From JAHDHW01 sp965220465 (GTDB lineage: Bacteria; Bacteroidota; Bacteroidia; Chitinophagales; Saprospiraceae), in NCBI GenBank assembly GCA_965220465.1, contig CBDCPZ010000022.1, positions 434,001 through 498,000 on the forward strand: a stretch of 64,000 nucleotides of DNA, given 5' to 3'. The notes beneath the pieces were generated by a model that worked only from the letters and a program-made list of their open reading frames with translations, made no database searches and was not told where the DNA came from. This document shows positions 10,301 through 17,434 of the stretch, one piece after another (the first letter of the stretch is position 1; every line of letters begins with the position of its first letter). The translations under genes and the position numbers were made by a program.

Positions 10301-10504
10301 AATGGTCAAAACAGACCCATTCCAGCCATCGCCAAAGGAGTCAAAAAGTTCAAGTGTATAATAACAAGTATCAACCAATGGTGGTGGATTGTCAAAAGAT
10401 GTGTTGCCCTGAACATTGAGGCTTGTAAAGAGCAGGCCCAAAAACAAGCACATTGAGGCAGAGAATTGCCCAATCGATTTAGGTGTAAAAGATTTGAAGC
10501 TCAT
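7376..10504 (-). CDS. Large T9SS-secreted multidomain surface protein
   Basis: A 1042-aa secreted protein with a signal peptide (~1-33). Visible parts in order: a beta-domain starting CYYTLELFDSFGDGWNG (~46-140), an Fn3-like domain (~143-230), a CARDB-like domain (VEVTLKNYG, ~235-345), a MAM/jelly-roll-like domain (~350-530), a second CARDB-like domain (~540-650), a second jelly-roll-like domain (~655-805), two SprB-type repeats sharing YDWDTGDSTA (~810-955), and a type A sorting domain (VPNPTSG, GIYFVRI) at the end. This architecture is typical of adhesins or matrix proteins exported by T9SS. Ligand unknown. Transcription ends at the palindrome 7318-7365. Confidence 0.85.
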   Translation of the reverse strand: MSFKSFTPKSIGQFSASMCLFLGLLFTSLNVQGNTSFDNPPPLVDTCYYTLELFDSFGDGWNGSVLTITTSGVSTDYTFTSGNQATFVVAAISNAQFIASYAAGAFQNEVTYNILDPSGNVIFSDGPFPQTGEVLNIFACPTCPGPFNVSVDEVGGVDAGLSWTAADSAGLYLLEYDVMGFTLGTGNTFITSNTNVHLTGLQEDTEYDFYVSVACDNGDSSAVIGPIAFKTIWLVDVGVSDILTPQTQCGLSDNETVEVTLKNYGDLPQSLIPFKYSVNGVDAGVTYPVDGFYTGVISNDSTTTIEFETTFDFSAFGEYTIVSWTEMENDGDINNDTFSTTITNIPVVTEFPYFTDFETWDGGWKNDLENSTNSSWAFGEPIGPDISSAASGVNAWVTNLSGNYNNNEFSYFVSPCYDFTALDEDPLISFSIYYDTELSWDGGWLEGSTDGGMTWTKVGSMGTGLNWYNFNNTIQNLGNVWAGNSLGWLNAENTLVGFAGEADCRFRFAFDSDPSVNSYDGIGIDDVYISEIFEDDLSMISADHESISECGSEEDHVVVEIRNAGSSTQTGFNVSYQVNGGTVVTEPAVAVILLPGEVEQFTFITPFDSKAFGETFEIVAWTDLASELNFINDTTSFSFNTITPDVLPLVEDFEDIVLPAGWASTGFITNQHFNVSYVNAVNLYAGNQNYQMTTSNIGPINFGDSLTFDYRYTDWSLGTVATILGAGDSLQVQVSTDCGDSFTTVYTVNQTNHTPIVGMTNKLVDLDQFGGEVIKIRFVGNWSSGDYWLDIDNINIIGCPQSLNAELQTNYESSVGASDGSITVNPTQGQGPYSYDWDTGDSTAVISDIPAGNYVVTITDANGCMEITTIGIGLCPDNLNLSAEVSPVSVEGQSDGMITILAGNGEGPFTYDWDTGDSTAIVSGLPVGDYIITVTDVHNCSDILTVTVDIMVGLEDLNLLSEISLVPNPTSGVSTLNVELTQAADIQVQLINVVGQRLFFEESQNSTSISYPLNLTAFPEGIYFVRIQIGDQLFIEKLVRAR
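7745..7776. repeat. 32-bp direct repeat copy 1 (SprB repeat coding DNA)
   Basis: This 32-bp segment is identical to 7973-8004. On the minus strand it encodes the core of a SprB-type repeat including YDWDTGDSTA. Identity at the DNA level suggests recent duplication or gene conversion inside the gene. Confidence 0.85.
7973..8004. repeat. 32-bp direct repeat copy 2 (SprB repeat coding DNA)
   Basis: Second copy of the repeat at 7745-7776, offset by 228 bp (76 codons), so in frame with it. Confidence 0.85.
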
Positions 10505-10891
10505 AGAGAGTATTTTTTTATAAATACATTATTTTCGTAATAAAATTTGATCTACACTGTCTTTCCGCAAAATTAGTTTTAATTTTCGGAATTCTATTTT
10601 AGAAATTAAAAAATTGTAAATCTGTTGACACCCAGCCATTTAACAAATATTATGAATGTCAATAAAGGGAGTAGTTTTACATCTGGCGAAAATTATCTTT
10701 TTAACTAAATTTCCGAAGACAGGCTAAATTAACTAAAAAATTAAGAATATCTGTTCAACGCAGGGGGTAAAAAACTTGTTTCATCAGTTATCTGACAGTC
10801 TTTGTAAACAAAACATATCAGTTCCTGTTATTAGAACATATTTTGAGAGACGCTAAGATTATTTTAATCATTCCGACAAATCTGATTACGA
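10505..10891. other. Divergent intergenic region
   Basis: 387 bp between the minus-strand T9SS cargo gene and the plus-strand MerR gene. It holds a minus-strand promoter candidate at 10568-10575. I see no ORF, RNA gene or clear operator in the remainder. Confidence 0.5.
10568..10575 (-). promoter_or_regulatory. -7 element for the 1042-aa T9SS cargo gene
   Basis: Reads TAATTTTG on the minus strand, fitting TAnnTTTG, about 64 bp before the start codon. No matching -33 TTG was found. Confidence 0.4.
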
Positions 10892-11773
10892 GTGGCAGTT
10901 TATTCAATTAGAGATCTGGAAAAGTTATGTGGAATAAAAGCACATACCATTCGGATTTGGGAGCAAAGATACGGGCTCATCAAACCTGATCGAACGGAAA
11001 CCAACATTCGTTTTTATCGCGATGCCGATCTCAATCTGTTATTAAATATTGTGTTGCTCAATCGAAATGGCCATAAAATTTCAAAAATAGCCAAAATGTC
11101 AAAAAAGGAAATAGTAGAAAAAGTATCAGCTATTTCAGAAGTTAATCTCGAACTTGGAACTCAATTGGACGAACTTACACTGGCTATGGTTGAAATGAAT
11201 GAATACAAATTTGATCGCATTTTGACGACGAATATCCAACAACTTGGTTTTGAACAAACGATGCTTCAAGTCATTTATCCTTTTTTAGATAAATTGAGTG
11301 TTTTTTGGCTTACCGGATCTATCAATCCTATTCAGGAAAACTTCATCACAAATTTCATACGGCAAAAAATAATAGCAGCAATTGATAAAGAATCTGTTAG
11401 CTGGGGACAAAACATTAAAAAGTTTTTGATCTATTTACCAGAGGGAGAAAACCAGGAACTTAGCCTTTTGTTTATGCATTATTTGCTAAAGTCGCGAGGC
11501 AATTGGGTGATTTATTTGGGACAAAATATTGCAGTAGGAGATTTATTTGATGCATGCAACATTCACAAGCCTGACTTTATATTCACGATGATCACCGAAT
11601 CTTTTTCAATGCATCCGGTTCAAAAATATATCGATGAATTGTCGCGGTCTTTTAAAGATTGCCAGATATTGCTTTCCGGTTACCAGGTAGTTACTCAAAA
11701 TGTCCAATCAACTGGGAATATCACTGTTTTAAGTAGTCTTAATGAAACAATCTCATTTTTAAACGGCATTTAA
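10892..11773 (+). CDS. MerR-family transcriptional regulator with degenerate B12-binding domain
   Basis: A 293-aa regulator starting at GTG. Residues 3-70 are a MerR winged helix (YSIRDLEKLCGIKAHTIRIW, then EQRYGL). Residues ~90-290 align in pattern with the CarH/LitR-type cobalamin-binding part (helical bundle, then Rossmann domain with WVIYLGQNI). The cofactor residues are changed: the Wx9EH motif reads W139-x9-E149-N150, and the (D/E)xHxxG loop reads E186-N-Q188-E-L-S191, so the lower axial His is absent. It probably does not bind B12 like CarH. The YceI gene starts 70 bp downstream and is a plausible target. CarH-type regulators often control carotenoid genes, but none is nearby. Confidence 0.85.
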   Translation: MAVYSIRDLEKLCGIKAHTIRIWEQRYGLIKPDRTETNIRFYRDADLNLLLNIVLLNRNGHKISKIAKMSKKEIVEKVSAISEVNLELGTQLDELTLAMVEMNEYKFDRILTTNIQQLGFEQTMLQVIYPFLDKLSVFWLTGSINPIQENFITNFIRQKIIAAIDKESVSWGQNIKKFLIYLPEGENQELSLLFMHYLLKSRGNWVIYLGQNIAVGDLFDACNIHKPDFIFTMITESFSMHPVQKYIDELSRSFKDCQILLSGYQVVTQNVQSTGNITVLSSLNETISFLNGI

Positions 11774-11802
11774 ACTATGTAAATAGTCTCTAAAAAATTG
11801 AC

Positions 11803-11810
11803 TAATTTTG
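11803..11810 (+). promoter_or_regulatory. -7 element for the YceI gene
   Basis: TAATTTTG, a TAnnTTTG match, 34 bp before the YceI ATG. It suggests the gene can be transcribed apart from the MerR gene. Confidence 0.45.
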
Positions 11811-11843
11811 CGCCTATTAATTTTTTAACTTTAACACAAAACA

Positions 11844-12503
11844 ATGAAAATCATATCTAATTTTTTAATTGCTTTTATTGCTCTGAGTTTAATAGTTTCC
11901 TGTAAAAATCAACCAGAAGGTGAAGCTGCAACAACCGAAGAAGCCTCAGAAAACGTTGCAAAACCATCTGCTGATGCAAAGTTTTTTGAAGTTGCAAACG
12001 GGAATGTTTACTGGGCGGCAACTAAAGTAGGAGGGGCACACAACGGGGCATTTAATGTCGCAAAAGGAAAACTTGCTACTGAAAATGGTACTGTTACCTC
12101 CGGCGTATTCGAAATCGATATAAACTCAATGACTGAAGTAACGATGTCAGGTGATATGAATACAAAGTTTTTAGGCCACATGAAATCGGATGAATTTTTT
12201 GATGCAGGAAACCATCCAATTGGTAAATTTACAATTGTTTCTGTTGAACCGCTAAGTGGCAATGCGGAGGCGAATCATACAATCAAAGGTAATTTAATGC
12301 TCAAAGGAATTACCAAAAGTGTAAGCTTTCCGGCCAATATTGTGGTTTTGGAAGATAAAATTTCTGTTGTTTCTCCAAAATTTACGATCAACAGAACGGA
12401 CTGGGATATGAAATATAACTCTGCGATAATCGGAACTGCTGCAGATAAAATTCTTCATGATGATGTTTCATTGAATATCCAATTGGATGCTGAAGCCAGA
12501 TAA
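11844..12503 (+). CDS. YceI-family lipoprotein
   Basis: A 219-aa lipoprotein (lipobox LIVSC near residue 20) with a low-complexity Glu/Ala linker (~25-45), then a YceI lipocalin-like barrel (~50-215). Typical YceI segments are visible: HNGAFNVAKGKL, FEIDINSM, HMKSDEFFDAGNHP, GNLMLKGITKSV. YceI proteins bind isoprenoid-type lipids or similar hydrophobic molecules in the periplasm. Since the MerR gene just upstream is in the family that elsewhere answers to light or stress, control of this gene by that regulator is a reasonable inference. A good terminator follows. Confidence 0.88.
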   Translation: MKIISNFLIAFIALSLIVSCKNQPEGEAATTEEASENVAKPSADAKFFEVANGNVYWAATKVGGAHNGAFNVAKGKLATENGTVTSGVFEIDINSMTEVTMSGDMNTKFLGHMKSDEFFDAGNHPIGKFTIVSVEPLSGNAEANHTIKGNLMLKGITKSVSFPANIVVLEDKISVVSPKFTINRTDWDMKYNSAIIGTAADKILHDDVSLNIQLDAEAR

Positions 12504-12559
12504 TTGACCTTAAAAGGTTGATTACATTATAGTTATATGTTTTGATTTAAAGCAATGTT

Positions 12560-12593
12560 AAAAAAGCGTCTCCTTATTGTGAGGCGCTTTTTT
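12560..12593 (+). terminator. Rho-independent terminator after the YceI gene
   Basis: The stem 12561-12572 pairs with 12581-12592 (one G-T pair), loop TTATTGT-like, and ends in a T run. Confidence 0.8.
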
Positions 12594-12704
12594 GGTTTAA
12601 TAAAAGATCGAATTAAAAAAAATTATCTACTTTAGAAATGAAATGTATTTGTTTTTTATAACTTCTTATTCGAAACGATCAATTAAACCAGCGTTTTAAG
12701 CAAT

Positions 12705-14489
12705 ATGGACTTCAGGCGACTTTTTGATATTTTTCCCTATCAATTGGCGATATTCCCGCAAAAAATTGCTTTGGCTCATCGGGAAGGCTCGAAATGGCAA
12801 AAATATAATACGGAAGAATGCCTTACTCAGATCAATAAAGTAAGTGCCGGATTACTTGACCTCGGTCTCATTCGCAATGATAAAGTTGCCTTAATATTTG
12901 ATCAGGGAAGTGCTTATTGGAATTTTTTGGATTTTGGAATGCAGCAAATCGGCGTCATAGCCGTTCCAATACATTCCGTGATTGGCGAAAAAGAATTAGA
13001 GTATATTTTGAAAGATTCTGAAGTTAAATTTTGCATCACTTCCTCAAAGGAGTTACATAAAAAGGTAGATAAGGTTTTTGAAAAAGTTTTAAGTTTAAAA
13101 AAAATATTCTGCCTCGAAAACTTAAGCAATGTTCCCGGGTGGAATGCTTTAATTACGGAACCGACTGAACGACATTTGGAAGTTTTTCAAGGCTTGAAAG
13201 CAGCAATCCACGAAGATGACCTCGCGACTATAATTTATACATCGGGATCATCCGGTATTCCAAAAGGAGTAATGCTTTCTCACAAAAATATCGTCAGCAA
13301 TATTAAGGCTACTATCTCCTTGGTTCCAATTAATCGAGATAAACGAGTCATTAGTTTTTTACCTTTAAGCCATATTTTTGAACGAATGGTTTCCTATTCC
13401 TACATCGCGGCAGGGGCCTCGGTTTATTATATTGATCGGACAGCTAATTTTATTGATTCTACCAAAGAAGTTCGTCCACATTATTTCACCAGTGTACCTC
13501 GATTTTTAGAAAAGTTTTATGATGGAATTTTGGAAAGGGCAAGCAAAATGAATCGTCTAAAAAGAGGAATCTTTCTTTGGGCGATTGCTTTAGGAGAGCG
13601 ATATAATGGTAAAAAGGGAATCGGGCCAGGGTATTTTCTAAAATTGAAAATAGCAGATTTATTAGTTTACAGAAGTTGGCGAATTGCATTAGGTAATAGA
13701 GTAGAAGGAGTGGTTGTTGGAGCTGCAGCACTCCAGCCCAGGCTTGGACGCTTGTTTTCTGCTGCGGGCATTGAAATAAGAGAAGGTTACGGCTTGACAG
13801 AAACTTCACCTGTCATTTCTTTCAACCGCTTTGAGCCTGGAGGTGTTCGATTCGGAACGGTCGGAATCCCGATTCCAGGAGTTCAACTAAAAATTGATAA
13901 TCCAAACGAAGAAGGCGAAGGCGAAATATTGGTGAAAGGGCCTGGAGTAATGTTGGGATATCATAACAAACCAAAATTGACTAAAAAAGTGTTGGAAGAA
14001 ACAGGTTGGTTTCATACAGGAGATGTTGGAAAAATCGTTTACAAACGGTTTTTAAAAATAACAGATCGTAAAAAAGACATTTTTAAAACAACGACAGGTA
14101 AATTTGTCTCTCCGCAAACCATCGAAAATTTACTTAATGGCTCGCCTTTTATTGAACAATCCATGATCGTTGGATTTAATCGATCCTTTGTAGCAGCGTT
14201 GATCGTTCCGGTATTTAGCCGTTTAAAAAAATGGTGCGAAGAAAACAATGTTCATTGGACTGCCGAACAATACATGGTAATCAATCCCAAAGTTGAACAA
14301 CATTTTAAACAAATCGTAGAAGCTATAAACGAAGGATTAACCGGTCAAGAAAAGGTTCGAAAATTCACCTTACTTTATGAAGACTGGAGTGTTGAAAACG
14401 GTGAAATTACGCCGACGTTAAAACTAAGACGCCCTTTTTTAATAGAAAAGCATCAAAACGAAATTGAGGAGATGTACAAAAACAGTTGA
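12705..14489 (+). CDS. Long-chain fatty acid-CoA ligase (AMP-forming), first of a tandem pair
   Basis: A 594-aa ANL-superfamily enzyme that activates fatty acids to acyl-CoA through an acyl-AMP. The P-loop motif YTSGSSGIPKGV is at 178-189, the A5 motif EGYGLTETSP near 360, the hinge motif TGDVGKI...ITDRKKDIFKT near 435-460, and the catalytic-Lys region TPTLKLRR near the C-terminus. It has the extra ~60 residues typical of FAA1/long-chain enzymes. The second paralogue follows after 112 bp in the same direction. The SSG rather than TTG in the P-loop is a minor variation. Substrate chain length cannot be read from sequence. Confidence 0.9.
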   Translation: MDFRRLFDIFPYQLAIFPQKIALAHREGSKWQKYNTEECLTQINKVSAGLLDLGLIRNDKVALIFDQGSAYWNFLDFGMQQIGVIAVPIHSVIGEKELEYILKDSEVKFCITSSKELHKKVDKVFEKVLSLKKIFCLENLSNVPGWNALITEPTERHLEVFQGLKAAIHEDDLATIIYTSGSSGIPKGVMLSHKNIVSNIKATISLVPINRDKRVISFLPLSHIFERMVSYSYIAAGASVYYIDRTANFIDSTKEVRPHYFTSVPRFLEKFYDGILERASKMNRLKRGIFLWAIALGERYNGKKGIGPGYFLKLKIADLLVYRSWRIALGNRVEGVVVGAAALQPRLGRLFSAAGIEIREGYGLTETSPVISFNRFEPGGVRFGTVGIPIPGVQLKIDNPNEEGEGEILVKGPGVMLGYHNKPKLTKKVLEETGWFHTGDVGKIVYKRFLKITDRKKDIFKTTTGKFVSPQTIENLLNGSPFIEQSMIVGFNRSFVAALIVPVFSRLKKWCEENNVHWTAEQYMVINPKVEQHFKQIVEAINEGLTGQEKVRKFTLLYEDWSVENGEITPTLKLRRPFLIEKHQNEIEEMYKNS

Positions 14490-14601
14490 ATTTAGCTGAA
14501 ACGTATGTTTCCCTCATTTTAAACAAAAACGTTCTTTCAGCCCTTCTATTTAGAAAAATCATTTATTTTAGCTATAAGATTTCTATCAAAAAAATATTCA
14601 G

Positions 14602-16428
14602 ATGAAACCGACCAGATTATTCGATTTTATTTATTATCAAAAAGAAAATCATCCGCTAAAAAAAGCTTACGGGTATAAACAAAATAATAAGTGGGTTTAT
14701 TTCAGCACAGATGAAATCATCGAAATGGCTAATAAAGTTAGCTTAGGATTACTCAATCTGGGCGTAAAACCTGGAGACAAAATCGCTTTGGTGGTTTATA
14801 AAAACCGGCCTGAATGGGTAATTATGGACATTGGTATGCAACAAATTGGAGCGATCAATGTGCCAGTTTATCCAACGATTAGCTCTGATGAATACGAATA
14901 CATTTTTAATGATTCCAGTGTGAAATATTGTTTTGTAGGAGATGGGGATTTATACGACAAAGTGAAGGCTGCCCAGTCAAAAGTAACGTCATTAAAAGAC
15001 ATTTATACTTTTGATAAAAGGGATGGTTTAAAGTTTTGGAAAGACATCTTTGCGGAAGGGGATTTGACAGAAGTCCGAAAAATTATGGATAATACAAAAC
15101 CGGAAGATTTGGCGACCATTATTTATACTTCCGGCACGACAGGTAACCCAAAAGGCGTGATGCTTTCACACAGAAATATCGTTAGCAATGTTTTTGGAGT
15201 TGACGCTTTATTACCTGTTGGTCAAGATGAAAAAGTGTTGAGCTTTTTACCGCTTTGCCATATTTTTGAACGCACTGCATCCTATGCTTACGCCAACAGA
15301 AGTATTTCAATTACCTTCACAGGTACAGATAATTTAGGAGGAGAAACTGGTGATCTTCAAGCGATTAAGCCACACTTTTTTACAACAGTACCACGACTTT
15401 TAGAAAAAGTTTATGAAAAGATTTACAATAAAGGATTGACACTGACAGGTGCTAAAAAAAGTTTGTTTTTTTGGGCGTTGAGCCTGACAGACGATTATGA
15501 TTTTGATAAAAAATTTGGTGGCTTGGACTCGATAAAGCGATCCATTGCGGACAAGTTGATTTTTAGCAAATGGCGCGAAGCACTTGGTGGCAATGTAAAA
15601 GGAATTTTGACCGGATCAGCAGCTTGCCCGGTTAAAATGATCAGGATTTTTTCTGCTGCAGGAATTCCAATCAGAGAAGGTTATGGCTTGACCGAGACGT
15701 CACCCGGTCTGACAATCAACACCTACGAACCGGGCGGTGCGATGATGGGAACTGTCGGCCCGACGTTACCAGATGTCGAGATTTTGATTGATTCCAGTGA
15801 TGGAGATTATAAAGAAGGAGAGGGTGAAATTTTAGCCGCAGGGCCTAATATTATGATGGGATATTTTAACAAACCGAAAGAATCCGCTGAAGTCACGAAA
15901 GTAATCGATGGCAAATCATGGTTTTGTACAGGAGATGTGGGCAAACTGGTCGAAGGTCCTGAAGGAAGGAAGTTTTTAAAAATTACAGATCGTAAAAAAG
16001 AATTATTAAAAACGTCCGGAGGAAAATACGTCGCTCCTTCTCCAATCGAAAATAAGTTTAAAGAAGACTTTTTGATCGAGCAAATGATGGTTGTTGGTGA
16101 AAAACATAAATTTGTTTCCGCTTTGATTGTCCCTTCAACGGAAGCTTTGAAGGATTGGTGTGTCCAAAAAGGAATAAACTGGTCCTCACTCGGTGATGTG
16201 ATTAATAATCCCCAGGTAATAGATTGTTTTCAGGAAATCGTCAATCGATATAATCCACAATTTAGCCATGTTGAACAAATTAAAAAGTTTGCATTACTGG
16301 ATGCTATCTGGGAACCCATCAAATCAGACGGGACAGAATCTGAGCTAACTCCAACATTAAAACTGAAAAGAAGGGTTATTTTAGAAAAACATCAAGGAGA
16401 AATTGATAAAATGTACAGTGATAATTAG
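14602..16428 (+). CDS. Long-chain fatty acid-CoA ligase (AMP-forming), second of a tandem pair
   Basis: A 608-aa paralogue of the preceding gene and closer to consensus. Motifs: YTSGTTGNPKGV at 175-186, EGYGLTETSPG near 360, TGDVGKL and ITDRKKELLKTSGGK near 440-470, and TPTLKLKRR near the end. Compared with its neighbour it has extra residues in the hinge and C-terminal regions. The pair probably arose by tandem duplication and then diverged well beyond recent copies. It likely activates exogenous or recycled fatty acids for beta-oxidation or lipid synthesis. No beta-oxidation genes are beside it. Confidence 0.92.
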   Translation: MKPTRLFDFIYYQKENHPLKKAYGYKQNNKWVYFSTDEIIEMANKVSLGLLNLGVKPGDKIALVVYKNRPEWVIMDIGMQQIGAINVPVYPTISSDEYEYIFNDSSVKYCFVGDGDLYDKVKAAQSKVTSLKDIYTFDKRDGLKFWKDIFAEGDLTEVRKIMDNTKPEDLATIIYTSGTTGNPKGVMLSHRNIVSNVFGVDALLPVGQDEKVLSFLPLCHIFERTASYAYANRSISITFTGTDNLGGETGDLQAIKPHFFTTVPRLLEKVYEKIYNKGLTLTGAKKSLFFWALSLTDDYDFDKKFGGLDSIKRSIADKLIFSKWREALGGNVKGILTGSAACPVKMIRIFSAAGIPIREGYGLTETSPGLTINTYEPGGAMMGTVGPTLPDVEILIDSSDGDYKEGEGEILAAGPNIMMGYFNKPKESAEVTKVIDGKSWFCTGDVGKLVEGPEGRKFLKITDRKKELLKTSGGKYVAPSPIENKFKEDFLIEQMMVVGEKHKFVSALIVPSTEALKDWCVQKGINWSSLGDVINNPQVIDCFQEIVNRYNPQFSHVEQIKKFALLDAIWEPIKSDGTESELTPTLKLKRRVILEKHQGEIDKMYSDN

Positions 16429-16552
16429 TGTCTGTTGTTGGGGTTAATTTTTAAATTATTTGACAAAAAAGTTCATTCTGGATTGATCGTTTTCGAATGA
16501 TTTTTAACAAATTTTGGATAGATTTTTGCTGTATTTTTTGTTGAAGAACATC

Positions 16553-16576
16553 AAAAACAAGAACAAAAACAAGAAC
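16553..16576 (+). repeat. Two tandem copies of a 12-bp unit before a start codon
   Basis: AAAAACAAGAAC occurs twice in a row and ends 2 bp before the ATG at 16579. It is an A-rich leader and could vary in copy number by slippage. Confidence 0.7.
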
Positions 16577-16578
16577 AA

Positions 16579-17427
16579 ATGAACGCTACAACGAACGGCC
16601 TGTTGGTGGTTTTTTATTTAGTATTGACCAGTCTTTTACTTTCCTGCCAAAAGTCCAATGACGAACCACTAAAACCCAGTGAATTTAATAAAGAATTAAG
16701 AGAAAAGCTCGGGGATATAACCCGGGTCGCCATCGCTGATGACAGTGAAAACTTTAACGTTTTACCAAATGTGCCTCCGTTTGACACTTCTGTTTATTGG
16801 TACGTTCAAAACCTTTACAATCAAGCAACTAACCCCTTAAGAATTGACCGTCAATCTGTTGAAACAGATAGGTGGAACCTTAATCGCCATTGGAGAGTGA
16901 CCGTTTTGCAAGAGGAAGAGCTAAACGCATATGCCATTCCAGGAGGGCACTTTTATATTACAACAGGGCTTTTAAAAGCACTTAAAACGGAGCATGAACT
17001 GTATTATATTATTGCGTTTGAAGCTTCCTTGATGAATGAAAAGGTTCTTCTAAATAGGCTGATTTCTGAATATAATACTTCCAAGTTAGAGGATATTACA
17101 AAACAAATTCCGGTTGCTGACGGAACGGATTCTCACAAGCTTGCACTGAGCCTGAAAGATTTAGATTTCAATGAAGAAGATGTTTTGAAAGTGGATACTT
17201 ATACAGCAGATCTGATTTGTACAACTTCAATTTTCGATAGAACAGGGATCGTTACTATTTTAAATAGATTAGAAAATAACTCTGATTTCGAATGGCTTCA
17301 AAACAGATATTACGACAGTGCAAGCCGAAAAGACTATATTTTAAATGTACTCAATCCAAGCGGTAATTGTGGAACATTAAAAACTAATAGTGGTTATCAG
17401 CGATATATTCTTGACCAATTGCAATGA
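16579..17427 (+). CDS. Lipoprotein with a degenerate M48 metalloprotease-like domain
   Basis: A 282-aa protein with a lipoprotein signal (lipobox LLSC, Cys23). Residues 108-160 follow the M48 pattern: NAYAIPGGHFYITTGLL at 116-132 equals the family NA(F/Y)A(L/I)PGG..Y(V/I)T.GLL, and the next helix should carry HExxH. Here that site reads FEASL (147-151), and the later ExxxD site reads DTYTADL without the Glu. All three zinc ligands thus seem lost, so it is probably a non-catalytic relative. It is convergent with mnmG (7 bp between stop codons). Binding or chaperone roles are only speculation. Confidence 0.72.
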   Translation: MNATTNGLLVVFYLVLTSLLLSCQKSNDEPLKPSEFNKELREKLGDITRVAIADDSENFNVLPNVPPFDTSVYWYVQNLYNQATNPLRIDRQSVETDRWNLNRHWRVTVLQEEELNAYAIPGGHFYITTGLLKALKTEHELYYIIAFEASLMNEKVLLNRLISEYNTSKLEDITKQIPVADGTDSHKLALSLKDLDFNEEDVLKVDTYTADLICTTSIFDRTGIVTILNRLENNSDFEWLQNRYYDSASRKDYILNVLNPSGNCGTLKTNSGYQRYILDQLQ

Positions 17428-17434
17428 TGCAGAA

